Below, one piece after another: positions 18,261 through 26,888 of a DNA stretch of 64,000 nt (position 1 is its first letter; each line of letters begins with the position of its first letter). This DNA comes from Gordonia mangrovi (GTDB taxonomy: Bacteria; Actinomycetota; Actinomycetes; Mycobacteriales; Mycobacteriaceae). A program made the position numbers and the translations under genes. A model generated the notes under the pieces. The model made no database searches and was not told where the DNA came from. It was given only the letters and a program-made list of their open reading frames with translations. The stretch spans positions 2,976,001-3,040,000 of the forward strand of contig NZ_CP102850.1 in NCBI RefSeq assembly GCF_024734075.1. Direction: 5' to 3'.

Positions 18261-19054
18261 GGTGCCACCTCGTAACGATTGCGTATCCGAATCTCCAGGT
18301 ACTGGAGCGCGAAGGTCGGTATCAGCGCGAGTAATCCGATCAAGATCACCTGACCGAGGATGTCTTCCACCCGCGCCAGGGACAGATTGCGCAGCAGTTC
18401 GTAGCCGAGCCCAGTGGAGCTGGAGAACATCTCGGCCAAGATGAGTCCGATGAGGGTGAGTCCGAAGCACAAGCGCATGCCCGAGGCGAATGAAGGAAGG
18501 ACGCTCGGTACGACGATGCGCCGCATCAGGGAGATCCGTGACATACCCAGGCTGGCAGCGAGCTTGAGGTGGAGACGACTGACGTTGGACGTTGCCTCGA
18601 CCATGATCAAGAACATCGGCAAGACCCCGGAGACGAATGCAAAGGACCCTCGACTGAAGTCGCCGATACCGAGAAACAGCAGAAATATCGGATACAGAAC
18701 GATCTTCGGAATGCTGTTGAGTGCGTACACAACAGGCAGTGTCGCGGTGGACCAGAAAGCGCTCAATCCGAGGAGCATCCCGGCGATCGATCCGACCGCT
18801 ACGGCGGCCAGGTAGGAGAGGAGTAGAACTCGGGTGGTGTCGACAATGCTGTTCTGCAGACGGCTACTGCCGATGTCTGAGAGCAAACTCTGCAACGCCT
18901 CGATCGGACCGGGGTAGACGGCGCTGTCGGCGAGTGAAGCTGTGACGGCCCAAGCGAGGAGAACCACGCCGGCGAGCAGGATGGGTGGTACCCATGGTGG
19001 CGCTGCACGCAGCGTCCTGGAACGAACGGGTGTCGACTTGACGGTCGAAGTCAT
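18257..19054 (-). CDS. ABC transporter permease (NitT/TauT type) 2
   Basis: 265 residues starting at the ATG at 19054 inside an ATGA overlap with the upstream permease and preceded by GGAGAAGG. About six membrane spans; the BPD-type cytoplasmic coupling loop reads LAASLGMSRISLMRRIVVPSVLPSFASGMR. Pairs with the next permease, making a heterodimeric membrane domain, as both genes are similar in size and topology but clearly different in sequence. Confidence 0.9.
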   Translation of the reverse strand: MTSTVKSTPVRSRTLRAAPPWVPPILLAGVVLLAWAVTASLADSAVYPGPIEALQSLLSDIGSSRLQNSIVDTTRVLLLSYLAAVAVGSIAGMLLGLSAFWSTATLPVVYALNSIPKIVLYPIFLLFLGIGDFSRGSFAFVSGVLPMFLIMVEATSNVSRLHLKLAASLGMSRISLMRRIVVPSVLPSFASGMRLCFGLTLIGLILAEMFSSSTGLGYELLRNLSLARVEDILGQVILIGLLALIPTFALQYLEIRIRNRYEVAP

Positions 19055-19860
19055 CGCCTTCTCCAATCGAACGACTTCAGTGCGGCGCTGAGCGCGAGGT
19101 TGGCCACGAGGGCAAAGGCGCTGACGAAGAGGATGCCCGCGTACATGTCCACGGTGTCGAAATTGTTGTACGCCTCGTTTACCACATGGCCGAGACCCGA
19201 AGTAGCCAAGATGAACTCGGTGGCCAATACTGCGATGATCGTATAGGAAAGCCCTAGTTTGAGGCCGGCGAGGATATCGGGGAGTGCAGATGGGAGCAGG
19301 ATCTTCCGAAACTGTTGGGTGGTCGTCATCTCGAGAGACTTCGCCAGCTTCCGCGCGATCGTCGGGGTGGCCTCAAACCCGACCAGCGAGTTCGAGATCA
19401 CGATCACGACGCTGAACAACGTGGCCAGGAGAATGATCGGCAGTATGCCGGTACCGAACATCACGACCATCACCGGGTAGAGGGCGAAGATCGGCAACGC
19501 ATAGAAGACGTTGATGTACGGCTTGACCGCGCGGTGGACCCACCACGACCGAGACATCAGATAGGCGACGATGATACCGGTTGCTGCGGACGCCACGAAA
19601 CTGACGCAGATGAGCATCAGGCTGCGGATCAGTGCGTCGACGACGAACTCTCGGTTGCCGAGCAACTCTGCGGCCCGCGAAGCCATCTCGCTCACCGGGA
19701 TGAGGTCAAGACGTGAGATGGCACCCGAGCGCGCGTAGAGCTCCAGACCCAGGATCGCGACAACGACCATCACGGCCGTCCATGCCGGAGCCGGTAGGCC
19801 GGACACCCGGCGCGGTGTCGGGCGGACATACGATGGTACGACCGATGACCGTGCGCTCAC
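19051..19860 (-). CDS. ABC transporter permease (NitT/TauT type) 1
   Basis: 269 residues from a GTG at 19860, chosen because it forms a GTGA overlap with the stop of the ATPase gene. It has about six spans and the EAA-like loop LAKSLEMTTTQQFRKILLPS followed by ALPDILAGLKLGL. The open frame continues upstream over the ATPase gene, but that extension is arginine-rich and not permease-like. It belongs to the SsuC/TauC/NrtB group that imports small anions. Confidence 0.9.
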   Translation of the reverse strand: MSARSSVVPSYVRPTPRRVSGLPAPAWTAVMVVVAILGLELYARSGAISRLDLIPVSEMASRAAELLGNREFVVDALIRSLMLICVSFVASAATGIIVAYLMSRSWWVHRAVKPYINVFYALPIFALYPVMVVMFGTGILPIILLATLFSVVIVISNSLVGFEATPTIARKLAKSLEMTTTQQFRKILLPSALPDILAGLKLGLSYTIIAVLATEFILATSGLGHVVNEAYNNFDTVDMYAGILFVSAFALVANLALSAALKSFDWRRR

Positions 19861-20675
19861 CGTTGTTGTCCCATCGCAGCTTCGGCCTCTGCTCGAATCT
19901 GGCTCCAGATCCGATCTTGGGCGGCCGTGGCAGAGGCTTCCGACAGGGCAGCATGGGCCCGCGGTCGCGGCAGCGTGATCGGCACTTCGTCGATGAACGT
20001 TCCTGGGCGCCTTCCCATCACCAGCACTCGGTCGGAGAGGAGCACCGCTTCTTGGATGCTGTGCGTGATGAACAGAACGCCGCAACCGATGGTCGAGACC
20101 ACGCGCAGCAGCTCCTCTGCCATGAGCATCCGTGTCTGTTCGTCGAGTGCACCGAAGGGCTCGTCGGCGAGGATCAGGTCGGGTTCCATGGACATCGCGC
20201 GTGCCATGGCCACGCGCTGTCGCATACCCCCGGACAGCTGTGCAGGGTAGTGGTCTTCGAACCCGCTCAGCCCGACGGCTCCGACGAGTTCGCGAGCTCG
20301 ATCGCGGCGTGCTCGCTTGCCGACGCCTCTGACCTCCAGAGCGAATGCGACATTGTCGAGCACGGTGCGCCAGGGCAGCGTTGCCGACTCCTGGAAGACG
20401 ATCGCGGTGTGACGCCGAGGACCGTTGAGCCGTGATCCGCCGACCTCTACCGTTCCTCGGAACGGGTCCTGTAGTGCGCCGACGATCTCGAGCAGGGTCG
20501 ACTTGCCGCAACCACTCGGCCCGACGATGGATACGAACTCACCGCGCTCGATCGTGAGGTCGACGGGACCGAGTGCGTGTACCGAACCGAAGTGTTGTTC
20601 GACACCGCTGGCCTGCACGATCGGTGTTGGTGGGTCGATCACTGAGCCGGGCGCTGCTTGGGATTTGGTGTTCAT
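19857..20675 (-). CDS. ABC transporter ATP-binding protein (NitT/TauT type)
   Basis: 272 residues from the ATG at 20675. Walker A GPSGCGKST, Q-loop VFQESATLPW, signature LSGGMRQRVAMARA, Walker B LILADEPFGALD and the switch histidine in FITHSIQEA. It energises the two permeases. The start is 7 bases after the binding-protein stop, and its own stop overlaps the permease start, so importer subunits are co-translated. Confidence 0.93.
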   Translation of the reverse strand: MNTKSQAAPGSVIDPPTPIVQASGVEQHFGSVHALGPVDLTIERGEFVSIVGPSGCGKSTLLEIVGALQDPFRGTVEVGGSRLNGPRRHTAIVFQESATLPWRTVLDNVAFALEVRGVGKRARRDRARELVGAVGLSGFEDHYPAQLSGGMRQRVAMARAMSMEPDLILADEPFGALDEQTRMLMAEELLRVVSTIGCGVLFITHSIQEAVLLSDRVLVMGRRPGTFIDEVPITLPRPRAHAALSEASATAAQDRIWSQIRAEAEAAMGQQR

Positions 20676-20682
20676 GGTGTGC

Positions 20683-21678
20683 TCACTTGCATTCGTCGGG
20701 GAGGGTGTCGGAGACGTCGTCGGGTAGGAAGTCGTCGTGGAACAGATTGCAGAATTCGAGGTCGTCGGTATCCATGGCGACGCGTTGCGCCTGAACCGCT
20801 TGTTCGATCGCGTCCGCGTTGAAACCCGCTCCCCAGTTGTCGTACTGAACTGCCTTGCCCACAATCGTTTTGGCCGCTTCGAGATCGATACCGATGTAGT
20901 CGGCATAGAGCTGGGCGGCGTCATCAGGATGCGCTCGGATGTGGTCGACCGATTCGGCGTAGCCGGCGACCACCGCCCGCACGGTGTCCGGGTTGTCGGC
21001 GGCGAACTCGGGAGTGGTGGTGATGACGCTCTGCTGGAACTTTTCGAGATAGTCGGCACTCGACACTGCCACGCGGAATTTGTCGGTTTTGGCAACGACT
21101 GATGGCGGCACCACGGCGACGTCGACGTCGCCGGCTTCGAGGAGGGCGACTCCTTCTCCGACCCCACCCGACGACACCCGTTCGATCGGCTGTGTTGCGC
21201 CGGCCACCTGCGGAAGAATGAACGTCAGCGCCTGGGTGACCGACTGCGGGTTGGTGTAGGCCCACCGCGAGATGTCATTGATGCCTTCGATGTCGGCGTT
21301 GCTGGACAGCGAGTAGAAGTCCAGCCCGTAGACACTCTGCGTGGCGCCGCCCACGACGGTTAGATCGGCTCCAGATCCCTGGGTTTCGAGCACGGAGGTG
21401 AATCCGACGTCGGCGATCGGCAGGTCGCCGCTGAGCATGTTGCGGATAGTCGTGCCGCCGCCCTTGCTCGGGACGATGTCGCCGATCGTCACGCCTCGAT
21501 CTTCGAAGAATCCCTGGTCCTTACCGACAAGCCACGGGATCGAGTACGGCTCGGTGGCGTTGCTGACGGCGATGTCGAACGACGTGGCATAGCCGCCATC
21601 CCCGTCGGCCGAACAGGCACTCAGTGCGAGGCTTGCGACCAGCGCTCCCGCTGCCATTGTTGTCCCTACTCTGATCAT
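20683..21678 (-). CDS. ABC transporter substrate-binding lipoprotein (NMT1/TauA-like)
   Basis: 331 residues from the ATG at 21678 (CGGAG upstream). A lipoprotein signal peptide ends in the lipobox LSAC with Cys22, so the mature protein is membrane-anchored on the outside. The fold matches the NMT1/TauA family: GKDQGFFEDRGVTI, then a GGTTIRNMLSGDLPIADVG segment. Relatives bind sulfonates, nitrate, pyrimidine precursors or aromatic and aliphatic acids; a dicarboxylate is the best guess from the enzymes in the operon. An 81-base gap, the longest in the operon, precedes it. Confidence 0.9.
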   Translation of the reverse strand: MIRVGTTMAAGALVASLALSACSADGDGGYATSFDIAVSNATEPYSIPWLVGKDQGFFEDRGVTIGDIVPSKGGGTTIRNMLSGDLPIADVGFTSVLETQGSGADLTVVGGATQSVYGLDFYSLSSNADIEGINDISRWAYTNPQSVTQALTFILPQVAGATQPIERVSSGGVGEGVALLEAGDVDVAVVPPSVVAKTDKFRVAVSSADYLEKFQQSVITTTPEFAADNPDTVRAVVAGYAESVDHIRAHPDDAAQLYADYIGIDLEAAKTIVGKAVQYDNWGAGFNADAIEQAVQAQRVAMDTDDLEFCNLFHDDFLPDDVSDTLPDECK

Positions 21679-21759
21679 GATTGTGCTCCGATGTCGTGCT
21701 GGTTGTGGGTTTAAAAAGAGACGTTGTCCTCGCATGTGGGAGGTGGGGAAGTGGCGTCT

Positions 21760-22914
21760 TCAGAGGTAGATCTGGCAGTCGGCGATGCGCCGTGCTGTCC
21801 TGCCCATGCCGAGCAGGTGAAACCGTGGTGTGGTGTGCTCGCCGGGTTCACAGGCGACCGATACGCTCATGACGCCGGAGGGATGCCCCGCACGGAGTCG
21901 CTCTGAGTCGGTATTGGCCGTCGCGTCGGCGACAACAGTCCCCGGGGTTCGGGAAGCCGCTGCGAGGTTGACCGACGCGGTGCCGGCCAGGCTTTCGTGC
22001 ACCTTGCCCATGAAGAGCAATCGAACCGATAGGTCCATCCGATCTGCGGCGACCGGGGTGCCGTCGATCGTGGTGTACCCGGATGGCGGCGCAACCATAC
22101 CGACCACGGGTAGACCCGGTGTGATCTTGTCCGCGTCCTGCCAGTTCGGGGATATCTGGAGCCTCTCGGCAACCCGTGCCCGGATCTCCTGCAGTGTGCG
22201 CAGTAGTGGTCCGGACTCGTCGATCTCGGCCTTGGATTCGTTGCCACGAGCTTGGATCGATGAGGCGGACACCCAGACCGCCGGATTCGCGACGTCGCAG
22301 ATCGTGACCGGAACGCTACTGCCATCGGAAAGCGTCAGGAGATCCACGACATTGTCTGTTGGTAGTAGTTTCCCGGTACGAGAACCAATGGTTGCCGACC
22401 AGTCCATGACGATCTCGGCGCCGGTGCCCGGAACGCCTGGGATGGCGAAGGTGCCCGCCGGGTTGTGTCGACCGCCCGTGACCGGGACGTAAGCGGTCAT
22501 CACCTTGCCCGTGTTGGTGTTGAAGATGCGCACTCGGGTGATGCCGTCGGTCGCCGATACCAGGCCCTCGTCGACCGCGAAGGGTCCTACGCCGGCAGAT
22601 ATGTTTCCGCAGTTGCCGTTCCACTGCACAAGCGACTGATCGACAGCCACCTGAGCGAAGGTGTAGTCGACATCCGCGTCGGACCGGGTGGAGGGGCCGA
22701 CGATCGCAACCTTCGAGGTGATGGCTCGTGACCCGCCGAGGCCGTCGATCTGCAGAGGATCCGGTGAGCCCATCACGCGCAACAGGATCTCGTCGCGCTC
22801 CGAGCGGTCGGCAGGCAGGTCGCCGACGTGGAAGTACACACCCTTGCTGGTGCCGCCGCGCATGAGCACCGCTGGGATGGTCTGTGGACCGGATCGATCT
22901 GGACCGGGGTTCAT
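21760..22914 (-). CDS. PrpF-like isomerase (DUF453; methylitaconate/aconitate isomerase family)
   Basis: 384 residues from the ATG at 22914, overlapping the lyase stop by 4 bases. PrpF-family signatures: AVLMRGGTSKGVYFH at the N-terminus, DGLGGSRAITSKVAIV, and the active-site cysteine in NGNCGNISAGVGPFA. The family shifts C=C double bonds in unsaturated tri- and dicarboxylates: PrpF (aconitate/2-methylaconitate), methylitaconate delta-isomerase and 4-oxalomesaconate tautomerase. Placed directly after hydro-lyase and lyase genes, isomerisation of a branched unsaturated dicarboxylate is the likely job. Confidence 0.9.
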   Translation of the reverse strand: MNPGPDRSGPQTIPAVLMRGGTSKGVYFHVGDLPADRSERDEILLRVMGSPDPLQIDGLGGSRAITSKVAIVGPSTRSDADVDYTFAQVAVDQSLVQWNGNCGNISAGVGPFAVDEGLVSATDGITRVRIFNTNTGKVMTAYVPVTGGRHNPAGTFAIPGVPGTGAEIVMDWSATIGSRTGKLLPTDNVVDLLTLSDGSSVPVTICDVANPAVWVSASSIQARGNESKAEIDESGPLLRTLQEIRARVAERLQISPNWQDADKITPGLPVVGMVAPPSGYTTIDGTPVAADRMDLSVRLLFMGKVHESLAGTASVNLAAASRTPGTVVADATANTDSERLRAGHPSGVMSVSVACEPGEHTTPRFHLLGMGRTARRIADCQIYL

Positions 22915-23813
22915 CCTGCCGTCCTGCCCTCGGGGACCAGGCCGTTCTGGCTTGGCCACTCCAGCCAGCTGCTCAGACCCACGATCTCGAACAGATCGGC
23001 CGGACCTTCGCCGTCAACGGGCGGCAATCCGTTGGCTATCAGTTGATGTAGTGCCGACCGGACGGCACCGGCCGCCGCCGCGATCGTCACCGCCGGGTAG
23101 ATCCCCACGGTGAAGCCGAGATCGCGGTACTCGTCGGCGGACAGCAGCGGTGTGCGTGAATTGGCGATCACGTTGACCACCAGAGGGGTAGTCACTGACG
23201 ATCCGATGGCCTCGAGGTCGTCGATGCTTTCTGGTGCTTCGATGAAGATCATGTCGGCGCCGGCATCTTCGAATGCATGAGCGCGGGTGATGGCCACCTC
23301 CCGGCCCTCGACCGCCAAAGCGTCGGTTCGTGCAATCACCATCAGATCCGTGCCGGCGGCGGCGATCACGGCAGCGCGTACGCGCGAGACCGAATCGGCC
23401 AGCGATGAGATCGACTTCCCCGACAAGTGGCCGCATCGCTTGGGCAACTGCTGATCTTCGATGTGTACCGCGGCGGCTCCCGCTCGCCACATCCGTTCGA
23501 TGGTGTGGCGGACGTTGAGTTCATTTCCGTAGCCGGTGTCGATGTCGACGATCAGGGGCAGCGAGGACATTGCGCGGAGCCGACTGACATGTGCGGCCAT
23601 CTCCGACCCCGTCATCAGTCCGAGGTCGGGTACACCCGTCACCGCGACAGAAGCAGCACCACCGGACACATAGGCGGCGGGGAAACCCGTTGATTCCACA
23701 AGTGCGGCGGTGAGGCCGTCGTAGATACCGGGGGCGGCGATGAACTCACCGGTCTCCACGAGGGCGCGCAGACGAGCACCCGGAGACGCGATGGTAACGG
23801 TCGGCTCGATCAT
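22911..23813 (-). CDS. Isocitrate lyase/PEP mutase-family lyase (2-methylisocitrate or 2,3-dimethylmalate lyase-like)
   Basis: 300 residues. Metal-binding IVDIDTGYGNELN and the flexible catalytic loop KRCGHLSGK with the conserved cysteine are intact, followed by MVIARTDALAVEG. Enzymes of this size class cleave C-C bonds in substituted malates: 2-methylisocitrate to succinate plus pyruvate, or 2,3-dimethylmalate to propionate plus pyruvate. No methylcitrate synthase gene is nearby, which favours the second type. The start overlaps the LeuD-like stop and its stop overlaps the PrpF-like start, 4 bases each. Confidence 0.9.
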   Translation of the reverse strand: MIEPTVTIASPGARLRALVETGEFIAAPGIYDGLTAALVESTGFPAAYVSGGAASVAVTGVPDLGLMTGSEMAAHVSRLRAMSSLPLIVDIDTGYGNELNVRHTIERMWRAGAAAVHIEDQQLPKRCGHLSGKSISSLADSVSRVRAAVIAAAGTDLMVIARTDALAVEGREVAITRAHAFEDAGADMIFIEAPESIDDLEAIGSSVTTPLVVNVIANSRTPLLSADEYRDLGFTVGIYPAVTIAAAAGAVRSALHQLIANGLPPVDGEGPADLFEIVGLSSWLEWPSQNGLVPEGRTAG

Positions 23814-24418
23814 GCGACGGTGGCCTTTCTGGGTAGATACCGACTGTTGGCGTGCTCATAGGTCGTGATCTCCGAGTCGCGCTGCAGGGTGATGTCTATG
23901 TCGTCAAGACCCTCGATCAGACGCCGGCTGGTGAAGTCGTCGATATCGATGAGCGTTTGATGTCGGACGTGGCCGTCGCGCCACTCGAGGGTCTTCGTGG
24001 GGAGATCGATGCTGACTGTCGTGTCCGGCCGGTCGAGCACAGCACTCATCAGATCGTGCAGGGGCGCGTCGTCGATACGCGCGGCCACGACACCGTTGTT
24101 ACCGCAATTGGTGTAGAAGATGTCGCCGAATCGCGAAGACACGATTACCTGAAAACCCCACTCCTGCAGAGCCCAGACGGCCGCCTCCCGTGAGGACCCG
24201 GTGCCGAAGTCGCGTCCGGCCACCAGGACGGTTGCCTCGCGACGACGGTCGTCGTTCAGGGCGAAGTTGGGGTCGGAGCGCCAACCCTCGAACAGATGGT
24301 CGGCGAATCCGCTGCGTGTCACTCGTAGGCAATGCTTGGCCGGGATGATGATGTCGGTGTCGATGGACGTCCGGTTGACCGCGATCGCAGTCCCGCGGTG
24401 GAAGGGAATCGGCTTCAT
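23810..24418 (-). CDS. LeuD-like small subunit of an aconitase-family hydro-lyase
   Basis: 202 residues from the ATG at 24418 (4-base overlap with the large-subunit stop). The swivelling-domain motifs are visible: [17 protein letters not shown] at the N-terminus and [19 protein letters not shown], where the GSSRE loop contacts the substrate carboxylates. Length fits LeuD (about 200). It would pair with the LeuC-like protein to add or remove water from a substituted malate/maleate. Its position in an IclR-led catabolic operon argues against a role in leucine synthesis. Confidence 0.9.
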   Translation of the reverse strand: MKPIPFHRGTAIAVNRTSIDTDIIIPAKHCLRVTRSGFADHLFEGWRSDPNFALNDDRRREATVLVAGRDFGTGSSREAAVWALQEWGFQVIVSSRFGDIFYTNCGNNGVVAARIDDAPLHDLMSAVLDRPDTTVSIDLPTKTLEWRDGHVRHQTLIDIDDFTSRRLIEGLDDIDITLQRDSEITTYEHANSRYLPRKATVA

Positions 24419-25821
24419 GCGAGTACCGCCAATCTGTCGGGAGAGGTGAGTTGCCCGGTGACGGCGGTCGCCGCGGCAACAGCAGGCGATACCAGGTGGG
24501 TGCGAGATCCCTTTCCCTGTCGCCCTTCGAAATTGCGGTTGGATGTGGACGCGGCTCGCTGACCACGCGCAAGGACGTCGTCGTTCATGCCGACACACAA
24601 CGAGCAGCCCGGATTGCGCCATTCCGCACCGGCGTCGGTGAAGACGCGGTTGAGTCCCTCCGCTTCGGCATCGGCTTTGACCGCCATCGATCCGGGAACC
24701 ACCACCATTCGGACCCCGCTCGCGACGGCTCGTCCGCGCAGGATGTCCGCCGCGGCCCGAAGATCCTCGATACGACCGTTTGTGCATGAGCCGAGGAAGA
24801 CTGTGTCGACGCGGATCGCAGACAGAGGTGTGCCGGGCGCGAGATCCATGTATTTCAGGGCATTGTCGGCGGCGAGTCGTTCTTCGGAATTCGCTATCGA
24901 ATCAGGCTCTGGCACGGTCGCGGATAGTGGTGCCGCCTGACTGGGATTCGTGCCCCAGGTGACGTACGGTGAGACTTCACCTGCGTCGATGTCGATCTGG
25001 GCGTCGTAGTCGCTGTCGTCGTCGCTGCTGAAGCTCAGCCATCGTTCGGTTGCGGCAGCCCACTGGTTCTCGCTGGGTGCGTACGAACGACCGCGCAGGT
25101 AGTCGAATGTGGTCTCGTCCGGACCGACCAGACCGGCGCGGGCTCCGAGCTCAATGCTCATGTTGCATAATGTCATACGCTGCTCCATGGAGAGCGAACG
25201 GATGGCGTCGCCACGGTACTCGACGATGTGCCCTTGTGCCCCGCCCGAGCCGATCTGGGAAATGATGTACAGCGCCAGGTCTTTGGCTGTCGCCCCGGTG
25301 GGCAGGGCACCGAGAACGTTGACCGCCATGGTCTTGGGCTTCTTCGCGGCGAGGGTTTGGGTGGCGAGCACATGTTCGACCTGGCTGGTTCCGATGCCGA
25401 ATGCAAGCGCACCGAACGCGCCGTGGGTGCTGGTATGGCTGTCTCCGCAGAGGACCGTCATCCCAGGCTGGGTGACGCCGAGTTCTGGTCCGATGACGTG
25501 AACGATTCCTTGGCCTTGGGAATTCATGGGGTGCAGGGTGATCCCGAATTCTTCGCAGTTTGCACGCAGTGTCCGCATGAGCAATGCGGCAGTGGTGTTG
25601 CGTGGGGGATAGGTCAGTGTTCCGGTGGGCACGATGTGGTCCTCGGTGGCCAGCGTCAGGTCTGGCCGGCGAACGCGTCGACCAGAGCGTCGCAGGCCAT
25701 CGAACGCCTGCGGGCTAGACCCTTCGTGAAGAAGGTGAAAGTCCACGTAGAGGAGGTCGGGGGAGTCGGGCGCGCGATGAACGACGTGCGACTCCCAGAG
25801 TTTTTCGATGATATTGGGCAC
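24415..25821 (-). CDS. LeuC-like large subunit of an aconitase-family hydro-lyase
   Basis: 468 residues from a GTG at 25821 with AAGGA 10 bases upstream; the open frame continues upstream only by overlapping the regulator gene. The [4Fe-4S] cysteines lie in [10 protein letters not shown] and [29 protein letters not shown] and the [13 protein letters not shown] region are as in isopropylmalate isomerase and dimethylmaleate hydratase. Acts with the LeuD-like subunit. Twenty bases separate it from the IclR gene. Which substituted malate it handles cannot be read directly, but the following lyase and isomerase genes narrow it to a branched C5–C7 acid. Confidence 0.91.
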   Translation of the reverse strand: MPNIIEKLWESHVVHRAPDSPDLLYVDFHLLHEGSSPQAFDGLRRSGRRVRRPDLTLATEDHIVPTGTLTYPPRNTTAALLMRTLRANCEEFGITLHPMNSQGQGIVHVIGPELGVTQPGMTVLCGDSHTSTHGAFGALAFGIGTSQVEHVLATQTLAAKKPKTMAVNVLGALPTGATAKDLALYIISQIGSGGAQGHIVEYRGDAIRSLSMEQRMTLCNMSIELGARAGLVGPDETTFDYLRGRSYAPSENQWAAATERWLSFSSDDDSDYDAQIDIDAGEVSPYVTWGTNPSQAAPLSATVPEPDSIANSEERLAADNALKYMDLAPGTPLSAIRVDTVFLGSCTNGRIEDLRAAADILRGRAVASGVRMVVVPGSMAVKADAEAEGLNRVFTDAGAEWRNPGCSLCVGMNDDVLARGQRAASTSNRNFEGRQGKGSRTHLVSPAVAAATAVTGQLTSPDRLAVLA

Positions 25822-25840
25822 GGTGTCGGGTTCCTTCGGA

Positions 25841-26671
25841 TCAAGCAGTCGGGCGGTTTCTCGCAGGCATGTCAGGTGTGTCGGCAGGTGATGCCTCGTC
25901 GCGCCAGCCGAGTCGCCGGGACAGCCGTTCTGCAGACAGTGCGATCTCCGGGCCGAGCCGCTCGGCGACTTCAGGGGAGAGGCGCAGCGAGGGCCCGCCG
26001 ACTGCAAGGGTCGCGATGATCAGGCCGGAGGTGTCTCGGACGGGTGCGGCGAGCGAATTTAGCCCGACCTCCCGTTCACCCTGCGTATACGCCCAGCCTT
26101 GCGCGCGGATGCTGTCACACTCGCTGCGAAGGGCGCCCAGGTCGGATAGCGCCCCGCCCGCGTCGGGTCCTTCCTGCGCCACCGCAGCGCGGTAGATGTC
26201 GTCGCTGAACGCCATGAACACCTTGCCGGCTGCGCCGGCGTGCATCGGCATCACCTGCCCGACGCGAGCCTGGTACACCACGGAACGTTGTGACAGTTCG
26301 ACGGCGATCGCGACTCGACTGTTGCCTCTGCGGACATAGGCCCCAGAGGTTTCTCCCGACAGGTCGCGCAATTCGATCAGCACCGGACCGAGGGCCTCGA
26401 GGAGGTCCGAACCGGCGGTGGCCGCTTCGGTCCAGCTCAGCGACCGAAGCCCGATCGAGTAGTGGTCCTCGGTTCTGCGGAGCAGGTCATGGTCGACCAG
26501 TGTCCGGACGAGGCGCGCTGTGGTGGTCGGCGGTAGGCCGGTGATTCGTCGGATCTCCGTGATGGTAAGGCGGGGCTGATCGGGGGTGAAGCTGTCGAGG
26601 ATCCGCATGATTTTCCCCAATACCTGCACCGATTCAGTGGACAACGCAACCTCCATGAGCTCGATAACCAT
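25841..26671 (-). CDS. IclR-family transcriptional regulator
   Basis: 276 residues from the ATG at 26671; Met6 (26656) is an alternative and neither has a strong ribosome site, so translation may be leaderless. The N-terminal winged helix reads [20 protein letters not shown] then [20 protein letters not shown]; the C-terminal IclR effector domain includes [13 protein letters not shown] and the [17 protein letters not shown] effector-site segment. First gene of the operon it probably controls; one copy of a 13-bp repeat overlaps its start and the other lies before the divergent MmgE/PrpD gene. Confidence 0.91.
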   Translation of the reverse strand: MVIELMEVALSTESVQVLGKIMRILDSFTPDQPRLTITEIRRITGLPPTTTARLVRTLVDHDLLRRTEDHYSIGLRSLSWTEAATAGSDLLEALGPVLIELRDLSGETSGAYVRRGNSRVAIAVELSQRSVVYQARVGQVMPMHAGAAGKVFMAFSDDIYRAAVAQEGPDAGGALSDLGALRSECDSIRAQGWAYTQGEREVGLNSLAAPVRDTSGLIIATLAVGGPSLRLSPEVAERLGPEIALSAERLSRRLGWRDEASPADTPDMPARNRPTA

Positions 26672-26679
26672 AATGTGGT
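26667..26679. promoter_or_regulatory. IclR operator candidate, copy 1 (overlaps iclR-like start)
   Basis: ACCATAATGTGGT, extended to AACCA-N5-TGGTT at 26666-26680. The exact reverse complement occurs at 26806-26818. Two identical sites flanking a divergent promoter fit an IclR-type regulator that controls itself and the opposite gene. Confidence 0.65.
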
Positions 26680-26805
26680 TTGCACAACCGTATCGTGGTG
26701 TGATGTGGGACGCAAGTAGTCGGCGAATGATAGCTGGAGCCCAGATCTCCCGGTTGACGTGACTGGCGACACATGTCTATTCTTCACCGCTATGTGGGTT
26801 CAGCC

Positions 26806-26818
26806 ACCACATTATGGT
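26806..26818. promoter_or_regulatory. IclR operator candidate, copy 2
   Basis: ACCACATTATGGT, the exact reverse complement of the copy at 26667-26679, placed about 70 bases before the second MmgE/PrpD gene. Centres are 139 bases apart. Confidence 0.65.
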
Positions 26819-26888
26819 GTTGACCGATCTGCTAGAGGATCGGTCTCCCTGTACACAGTCGACAGCCGCTTTGTATCCCAGCTGATGG

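Noticed and set aside
22911-23813. Lyase as part of a classical 2-methylcitrate cycle (prpB)
   Set aside because: No methylcitrate synthase gene in the operon and an added LeuCD pair; kept only as an alternative in the lyase annotation.
23810-25821. LeuC/LeuD genes read as the leucine-biosynthesis isopropylmalate isomerase
   Set aside because: No leuB or leuA nearby; the genes are overlapped with a lyase and a PrpF isomerase behind an IclR regulator, which fits catabolism. Not fully excluded without the rest of the genome.
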